In this document: piece by piece, positions 59,477 through 64,000 of the stretch
Layout of the letters: every line of letters begins with the position of its first letter
How positions within the stretch are numbered: the stretch's first letter is position 1
Assembly (NCBI RefSeq): GCF_008247605.1
Contig: NZ_CP043420.1
Location: 2,170,001 to 2,234,000, forward strand
Direction of reading: 5' to 3'
Length of the DNA stretch: 64,000 nucleotides
Origin: Kushneria phosphatilytica
GTDB taxonomy: Bacteria; Pseudomonadota; Gammaproteobacteria; Pseudomonadales; Halomonadaceae
Notes under the pieces: model-generated
Told to the model about the DNA's origin: nothing
Databases searched by the model: none
What the model saw: only the letters and a program-made list of their open reading frames with translations
Translations under genes and position numbers: made by a program

Positions 59477-60117
59477 TGCAAGTGACCCTTTCCCGGCCCA
59501 CTAATCGCCACCTTGCCCATCTGTGGGTGACCTTTCTGTTCGTTGTGCTGCTTGCCGGCTGTGCCGGTCAACCCCCACAACCTGACATGGCTCGCAAGCC
59601 CGGAGACTGGAAAAGCCAGCATGAACGACTGACAACGCTGAGTCGCTGGGATATTGCAGGCAAGGTCGCCATACGAACCCCCGAAGACAGCGAAAGTGCC
59701 AACCTCGACTGGCAACGAACTCCTGATCACTATCGAATCATGGTCAGCGGCCCCTTTGGCGCAGGGCGTAACACCCTGGAAGGCAATAGCCGCAGCGTCA
59801 CGCTGACCAATGGCGACGGTACCTTCCGCGCGGCGACACCAGAGGCGCTGATGGAGGACCGCATGGGCTGGTCCCTCCCGGTTTCGGCACTCGACTACTG
59901 GATCCGGGGGCTACCTGCACCCGGCACGCCTCACCGGGTCAATCGTGATGACACCGGTTTTCCCGAGGTCATGCACCAGAATGGCTGGACCATTCAGTAT
60001 CGGGACTGGACCCGCGCCGACGGTCTCTGGCTCCCCCGCCGGCTGATCATGGATTATGGCGAGCTGCATTCGGTGCTGGTACTTAATCAGTGGCAACCTA
60101 GTCCATCTGCCAAATGA
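59473..60117 (+). CDS. lolB: Outer-membrane lipoprotein receptor LolB
   Basis: 214 residues with lipobox LAGC (about residues 27-30). LolB accepts lipoproteins from LolA and inserts them into the outer membrane. WDIAGKVAIRTPEDSESANLDW is the family core. Overlaps the TPR gene and ispE by 4 nt each. Confidence 0.94.
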   Translation: MMQVTLSRPTNRHLAHLWVTFLFVVLLAGCAGQPPQPDMARKPGDWKSQHERLTTLSRWDIAGKVAIRTPEDSESANLDWQRTPDHYRIMVSGPFGAGRNTLEGNSRSVTLTNGDGTFRAATPEALMEDRMGWSLPVSALDYWIRGLPAPGTPHRVNRDDTGFPEVMHQNGWTIQYRDWTRADGLWLPRRLIMDYGELHSVLVLNQWQPSPSAK

Positions 60118-60959
60118 ACAATGCGCTGATTCTGCCAGCTCCGGCGAAACTCAATCGCATGCTTCACATCACCGGGCGACGTGCAGATGGCTATCACGAA
60201 CTGCAAACGCTTTTTCAGTTCCTTGAATACGGTGACACGCTGCATTTCCTGCCTCGAAGTGACGGTCAGACAAGGCTCCATACCGAGGTAGCGGGTATCG
60301 GCCATGATGACAATCTGATCGTTCGCGCGGCTCGCCGGCTGCAGTCTCTGAGCGAACGTTCATGCGGCGTCGATATCACTCTCGAAAAACGCCTGCCCCA
60401 GGGGGGCGGCCTGGGCGGCGGCAGCTCGGATGCGGCGACCACCCTGCTGGCGCTCGACCGCCTCTGGCACCTTGATCTGGGAGAAGATCGGTTGGCTGCA
60501 ATCGGGCTCGAGCTGGGCGCGGATGTGCCGGTCTTCATACGAGGCTTTGCCGCATGGGGAGAAGGTATCGGGGAGCGGCTGCAACCCGCCCCTCTGGACA
60601 GGCCCTGGTTTGTCGTCATTCACCCCGGGGTCAGTGTTTCGACCGGCGCTCTGTTCAATCACCCTGAATTGACACGCCAGACCCCCTCTATTAGTATGGC
60701 GCGCGCCCTGCAGGGAGGACACAATGACTGCGAGCAGGTCGCTCGTAGCTTGCAACCCTGCATCGGTGAAGCCATAGATTGGCTGAAGCACTTTGGATCT
60801 GCCATGATGACGGGAACGGGATCCTGCGTATTCTGCCCACTGTCCGATCGTGAAAAGGCTCTGCGGATCATGCAGGCAACCGATCGAAAGTATCCACAGT
60901 GGCAGACATTTGTAGCGCAGGGGTGTAACATCTCTCCCCTTCATGCCGCTCTGAAGTAG
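60114..60959 (+). CDS. ispE: 4-diphosphocytidyl-2-C-methylerythritol kinase
   Basis: 281 residues, GHMP kinase. It phosphorylates CDP-ME in the MEP isoprenoid pathway, which also supplies the crt genes. The ATP loop PQGGGLGGGSSDAATTL (about residue 87) is intact. It starts inside the lolB stop (4-nt overlap). Confidence 0.96.
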   Translation: MNNALILPAPAKLNRMLHITGRRADGYHELQTLFQFLEYGDTLHFLPRSDGQTRLHTEVAGIGHDDNLIVRAARRLQSLSERSCGVDITLEKRLPQGGGLGGGSSDAATTLLALDRLWHLDLGEDRLAAIGLELGADVPVFIRGFAAWGEGIGERLQPAPLDRPWFVVIHPGVSVSTGALFNHPELTRQTPSISMARALQGGHNDCEQVARSLQPCIGEAIDWLKHFGSAMMTGTGSCVFCPLSDREKALRIMQATDRKYPQWQTFVAQGCNISPLHAALK

Positions 60960-60994
60960 AATGACTATGGCATTCAAGCCTGGTCAATCGTCAC

Positions 60995-61069
60995 TGGGGT
61001 ATAGCCAAGTGGTAAGGCACCGGTTTCTGGTACCGGCATTCCCAGGTTCGAATCCTGGTACCCCAGCCA
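60995..61069 (+). tRNA. tRNA-Gln (anticodon CTG)
   Basis: 75 nt, from TGGGGTA to CCA. The acceptor stem (TGGGGTA with TACCCCA), the anticodon stem CCGGT/ACCGG with loop TTCTGGT and the T arm CCAGG/CCTGG with TTCGAAT fold normally. Anticodon CTG reads CAG. The terminal CCA is encoded. It lies between ispE and prs, as in Pseudomonas. Confidence 0.97.
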
Positions 61070-61147
61070 TATTCTTCGTGTCGACGAGTACCCGACCGGG
61101 TCGTCAACCGCCTCGATATCCCACAAGCGTCCGTAAGGTGGAAGCGC

Positions 61148-62089
61148 GTGTCTAAACTGATGGTCTTTGCGGGGAACGCCAACCCCGAGCTGGCCCGTAA
61201 GGTCGCCGAATGCCTCGACAACCGGCTTGGGCACGCCACGGTCGGCCAGTTCAGCGATGGAGAGATCGCCGTCGAGATCAATGAAAACGTCCGCGGCAAG
61301 GATGTCTTCATCCTGCAGTCAACCTGCGCCCCCACCAATGACAACCTGATGGAGCTGATCCTGATGGTTGATGCTCTGCGCCGGGCCTCGGCGACACGTA
61401 TTACGGCTGTCGTCCCCTACTTCGGTTATGCCCGCCAGGACCGCCGCGTGCGATCCGCTCGTGTACCGATTTCCGCCAAGGTTGTTGCCGATATCATGGT
61501 CAAGGCCGGCGTTGACCGGGTGATGACCATGGACCTTCATGCCGATCAGATCCAGGGCTTCTTCGACGTACCCGTTGACAACGTCTATGGTTCGCCGATC
61601 CTGCTCGACGATATCGAACGGCAGAACTACGACGATGTCGTTATTGTCTCGCCCGATGTAGGCGGTGTGGTTCGTGCTCGAGCCATTGCCAAGCAGCTCA
61701 ATGCCGATCTCGCCATTATCGACAAGCGTCGCCCTCAGGCCAATCAGGCCCAGGTGATGCACATCATCGGTGACATCAAGGATCGGACCTGTGTACTGGT
61801 CGATGATCTGGTAGATACCGCTGGCACACTCTGCAAGGCAGCCGAAGCACTCAAGGCCCACGGCGCACGCCGCGTACTGGCCTACTCTACCCACGCCATC
61901 CTGTCAGGGCCGGCCGTAGACAATATCGCCGATTCGAATCTTGATGAACTGGTGGTGACCGACACCATTCCGCTGGCAGAACATGCACGGCGCAGTGGCA
62001 AGATTCGCCAGCTCTCTGTCGCCGGCCTGATTGCCGAAGCGATTCGCCGCGTCAGTAACGAAGAATCCGTTAGCGCCATGTTCCACTAG
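61148..62089 (+). CDS. prs: Ribose-phosphate pyrophosphokinase
   Basis: 313 residues. It makes PRPP from ribose 5-phosphate and ATP, the precursor used by HisG and nucleotide synthesis. [10 protein letters not shown] and the PRPP loop [10 protein letters not shown] (about residue 218) are intact. The start is GTG at 61148 with AAGGTGG upstream. A strong intrinsic terminator follows. Confidence 0.97.
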   Translation: MSKLMVFAGNANPELARKVAECLDNRLGHATVGQFSDGEIAVEINENVRGKDVFILQSTCAPTNDNLMELILMVDALRRASATRITAVVPYFGYARQDRRVRSARVPISAKVVADIMVKAGVDRVMTMDLHADQIQGFFDVPVDNVYGSPILLDDIERQNYDDVVIVSPDVGGVVRARAIAKQLNADLAIIDKRRPQANQAQVMHIIGDIKDRTCVLVDDLVDTAGTLCKAAEALKAHGARRVLAYSTHAILSGPAVDNIADSNLDELVVTDTIPLAEHARRSGKIRQLSVAGLIAEAIRRVSNEESVSAMFH

Positions 62090-62105
62090 TTTTATCAGCA
62101 CAATC

Positions 62106-62123
62106 GGTCAGCAGGCGCTGACC
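62106..62123. repeat. Small hairpin after prs
   Basis: GGTCAGC (62106-62112) and GCTGACC (62117-62123) form a 7-bp stem with a 4-nt loop, 17 bp after the prs stop and ahead of the main terminator. Confidence 0.4.
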
Positions 62124-62154
62124 CGAAGGACATTTCAAATGCCCTTCATCATGG

Positions 62155-62195
62155 AAACGATACCGACCTGGTCGCGGGCGGTATCGTTTTCTTTC
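62155..62195 (+). terminator. Rho-independent terminator of prs
   Basis: AAACGATACCG (62155-62165) pairs over 11 bp with CGGTATCGTTT (62179-62189), 13-nt loop, followed by a T-rich tract TTTTCTTTC (62187-62195). It ends prs transcripts 23 bp before rplY. Confidence 0.85.
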
Positions 62196-62218
62196 ATTGA
62201 CCAACGAGGGTCCAACCC

Positions 62219-62917
62219 ATGAAACACCAATACAACCTGACCGCCAATGTTCGCAGGGCGCTGGGGAAAGGTGCGAGCCGCCGCCTGCGTCGTGAGAACA
62301 CTCATGTGCCTGCCATTGTCTATGGTGGCAGCGCCGAGCCGCAGCCGATCGCCGTCGAAAAGTCGGCCTTCTACAAGGCAATGGAAGACGAAGCCTTCTT
62401 CTCCTCGATTCTCGATATCGATGTCGAGGGCAGCAAGGAGCAGGTGGTCGTTCGCGATCTGCAGCGCCATCCTTACAAGCCGGTTGTCGTACACGTCGAT
62501 TTCATGCGTGTGGATGCTACCCATGAACTGACCATGACCATCCCGCTGCACTTCGCCAACACCGAAGAGTGCAAGGGCGTCAAGGTTGAAGGTGGTGTGT
62601 TGCACGTACTGCACAACGATGTCGAAATCACCTGCCTGCCCTCCGACCTGCCCGAGTACCTCGAAGTCGACGTACTCAATCTCGACATTGGCGACACGCT
62701 GCATCTCTCCGACATCCCGCTGCCGAAGGGCGTAACACTGACCGCTCTGAGCCACGGCGATGGCTTCGATGCCGGTATCGTCAGCGTCACCCATCCGGAC
62801 CGCGGCACCGATGAAGCCGAGGGCGAAGGTGAGCCGCCGACCGATGTCGATCACACCGATGCCGAGCAAGGCAGCGCCGGTGAACCAATCAACGACAGTG
62901 AAGACAAGGGCGACTGA
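62219..62917 (+). CDS. rplY: 50S ribosomal protein L25, CTC/TL5 form
   Basis: 232 residues, much longer than E. coli L25 (94). It has the 5S rRNA-binding L25 domain (about 6-92) and the beta TL5/CTC domain (about 100-185), then an acidic tail rich in Asp and Glu. [15 protein letters not shown] and PAIVYGG mark the first domain. AGGG precedes the ATG. It is flanked by strong hairpins. Confidence 0.94.
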   Translation: MKHQYNLTANVRRALGKGASRRLRRENTHVPAIVYGGSAEPQPIAVEKSAFYKAMEDEAFFSSILDIDVEGSKEQVVVRDLQRHPYKPVVVHVDFMRVDATHELTMTIPLHFANTEECKGVKVEGGVLHVLHNDVEITCLPSDLPEYLEVDVLNLDIGDTLHLSDIPLPKGVTLTALSHGDGFDAGIVSVTHPDRGTDEAEGEGEPPTDVDHTDAEQGSAGEPINDSEDKGD

Positions 62918-62938
62918 CCCTTACCTGTCGTGAAGATC

Positions 62939-62984
62939 CGGCCGGTCACCCCTTGCAGTTTCTGCAGGGGCTGACCGGCCGTTT
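62939..62984 (+). terminator. Long hairpin terminator of rplY
   Basis: CGGCCGGTCA (62939-62948) pairs with TGACCGGCCG (62972-62981), and the inner CCCC-TTGCAG pairs with CTGCAGGGG apart from one bulge, closing on a TTT loop. A TTT follows. It lies 22 bp after the rplY stop. Confidence 0.7.
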
Positions 62985-62988
62985 CATG

Positions 62989-63012
62989 TCGGGCCCTGTA
63001 AAACCGGCCCGA
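62989..63012. repeat. Second hairpin before pth
   Basis: TCGGGCC (62989-62995) and GGCCCGA (63006-63012) pair over 7 bp with a 10-nt loop, 30 bp before pth. It may lie in the pth leader. Confidence 0.45.
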
Positions 63013-63041
63013 CCCATCATGCTTTCATCGAATGGATCGAC

Positions 63042-63626
63042 ATGAACGAACTGCACGCGATCATCGGTCTGGGCAACCCCGGCGCACGCTACGAGGCGAC
63101 CCGCCATAATGCCGGCTTCTGGCTGCTTGAGGCACTGGCACGCGAGTGCGGCGTCTCGCTGCGCGAACAGCGCAAGTTTCTCGGCAATTATGCCAAAACC
63201 ACGCTGGAGGGTCGGGATATCCATCTGCTCGCACCAACCACGCTGATGAATCACAGTGGTCAATCGATCGGTGCGCTGTGCAAGTTCTTCAAGCTCTCGC
63301 CCGAACAACTGCTGGTCGTGCATGATGAACTCGATCTGCTTCCGGGCGTCGCTCGCTTCAAACAGGGTGGCGGGCACGGCGGTCACAATGGTTTGCGTGA
63401 TACCATCAGTGCACTGGGAAACAGTCGTGATTTCCACCGTCTGCGTCTTGGCATCGGCCATCCCGGTAGCGCCGCACAGGTCGTCAATTATGTCCTGAGC
63501 GCCCCGGGCAAGGCGGAGCGCCGCGCCATTGACGAAGCCATCGAGGCCTCACTGGAGCAGCTTCCTCTGGCAGTCAAGGGTGACTGGGCACGTGCCATGA
63601 ATCACCTCCACAGCGCGCGCGACTGA
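63042..63626 (+). CDS. pth: Peptidyl-tRNA hydrolase
   Basis: 194 residues. It frees tRNA from peptidyl-tRNA that has dropped off the ribosome. The catalytic His lies in RHNAGFW (about residue 20), and VVHDELDLLPG holds the Asp. It is followed after 54 bp by ychF. Confidence 0.96.
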   Translation: MNELHAIIGLGNPGARYEATRHNAGFWLLEALARECGVSLREQRKFLGNYAKTTLEGRDIHLLAPTTLMNHSGQSIGALCKFFKLSPEQLLVVHDELDLLPGVARFKQGGGHGGHNGLRDTISALGNSRDFHRLRLGIGHPGSAAQVVNYVLSAPGKAERRAIDEAIEASLEQLPLAVKGDWARAMNHLHSARD

Positions 63627-63680
63627 GCTTTCGAATATTATCGGTCCATTCGTTCACCCTTATCAACGCAGGAACGCGCC

Positions 63681-64000
63681 ATGGGTTTCAACTGCGGAAT
63701 CGTCGGTCTGCCCAACGTCGGCAAGTCCACGCTGTTCAATGCCCTGACCAAATCGGGCATCGATGCCGAAAACTTCCCCTTCTGCACCATCGAGCCCAAT
63801 ACCGGTATCGTCCCCATGCCGGATCCGCGTCTCGATGCACTGGCCGCCATTATCAAGCCGGAGAAAGTCATTCCTACCACGATGGAGTTCGTCGATATTG
63901 CCGGGCTCGTGGCTGGTGCTTCGAAAGGTGAGGGGCTGGGAAATCAGTTTCTGGCCAATATCCGCGAGACTGATGCCATCGCTCATGTGGTGCGTTGTTT
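63681..64000 (+). CDS. ychF: Redox-regulated ATPase YchF (5' part only)
   Basis: The first 106 residues run off the right edge without a stop. The N-terminus [19 protein letters not shown] contains the G1 loop of the Obg-like family. The G3 segment [21 protein letters not shown] is present. YchF/OLA1 binds ATP rather than GTP. The pth-ychF order is the common one. Confidence 0.94.
   Translation, partial: MGFNCGIVGLPNVGKSTLFNALTKSGIDAENFPFCTIEPNTGIVPMPDPRLDALAAIIKPEKVIPTTMEFVDIAGLVAGASKGEGLGNQFLANIRETDAIAHVVRC

Overview
The window is 64 kb of chromosome from a moderately GC-rich gammaproteobacterium. Gene content and order (algW/degS-like protease, hisD-hisG-murA-ibaG, mlaFEDCB, kdsD-kdsC-lptCAB-rpoN-hpf-ptsN-rapZ-ptsO, pmbA, yhdP-rng-maf-mreDCB, gatCAB; then moeB, prmC-prfA-hemA, lolB-ispE-tRNA-Gln-prs-rplY-pth-ychF) match the Pseudomonas/Halomonas type of layout. 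A crt carotenoid cluster and a large polyamine uptake and catabolism locus make a pigmented member of the Halomonadaceae (for example Kushneria) the best guess. This is inferred from protein resemblance and synteny, not from a database search.

Layout. (1) 1-4.1 kb: zapE, zapG/yhcB, a NIF3-family gene and a DegS/AlgW-type periplasmic protease. A strong leftward promoter with a GC-rich discriminator leaves the window at position 63. (2) 4.1-7.7 kb: leftward operon ibaG-murA-hisG-hisD, without hisC. (3) 7.9-11 kb: leftward mlaFEDCB phospholipid transport operon. (4) 11.2-18.7 kb: rightward envelope and nitrogen-PTS block (kdsD, kdsC, lptC, lptA, lptB, rpoN, hpf, ptsN, rapZ, ptsO). A near-perfect sigma-54 promoter lies just upstream of rpoN itself. 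(5) 18.7-32 kb: mgtE, pmbA/tldD, darP and the leftward chain mreB-mreC-mreD-maf-rng-yhdP-tldD. The mreC gene appears to start at an ATC codon. (6) 32.2-35.5 kb: gatCAB. (7) 35.6-52.7 kb: an accessory segment with a PuuR-like regulator, crtE-crtI-crtB-crtY and a PuuA-like ligase (rightward). Facing them is a leftward polyamine locus: puuB, potG-potH-potI, potF, puuA, a second potF, a second puuB and an EamA transporter. (8) 52.7-64 kb: leftward hemA-prfA-prmC-lrp-moeB with an unusual Lrp regulator inserted, then rightward TPR lipoprotein-lolB-ispE, tRNA-Gln(CTG), prs, rplY, pth and the start of ychF.

How the genes work together. Much of the conserved part builds the envelope: murA (peptidoglycan), kdsD/kdsC (Kdo), lptABC (LPS export), mla and yhdP (phospholipid traffic), lolB (lipoprotein insertion), mreBCD (cell shape) and the DegS-like protease (envelope stress). 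The rpoN-hpf-ptsN-rapZ-ptsO block links nitrogen control to PTS signalling. The accessory segment imports putrescine or spermidine and degrades it through gamma-glutamylated intermediates. The crt operon can take GGPP to beta-carotene; no hydroxylase or glycosyltransferase is present. No insertion sequence, phage, CRISPR array or defence system was seen. I did not find a wholly new system. The best leads are regulatory: sigma-54 control of rpoN, the ATC start of mreC, the structured hemA leader, the lrp insertion and the carotenoid genes embedded in a polyamine locus.
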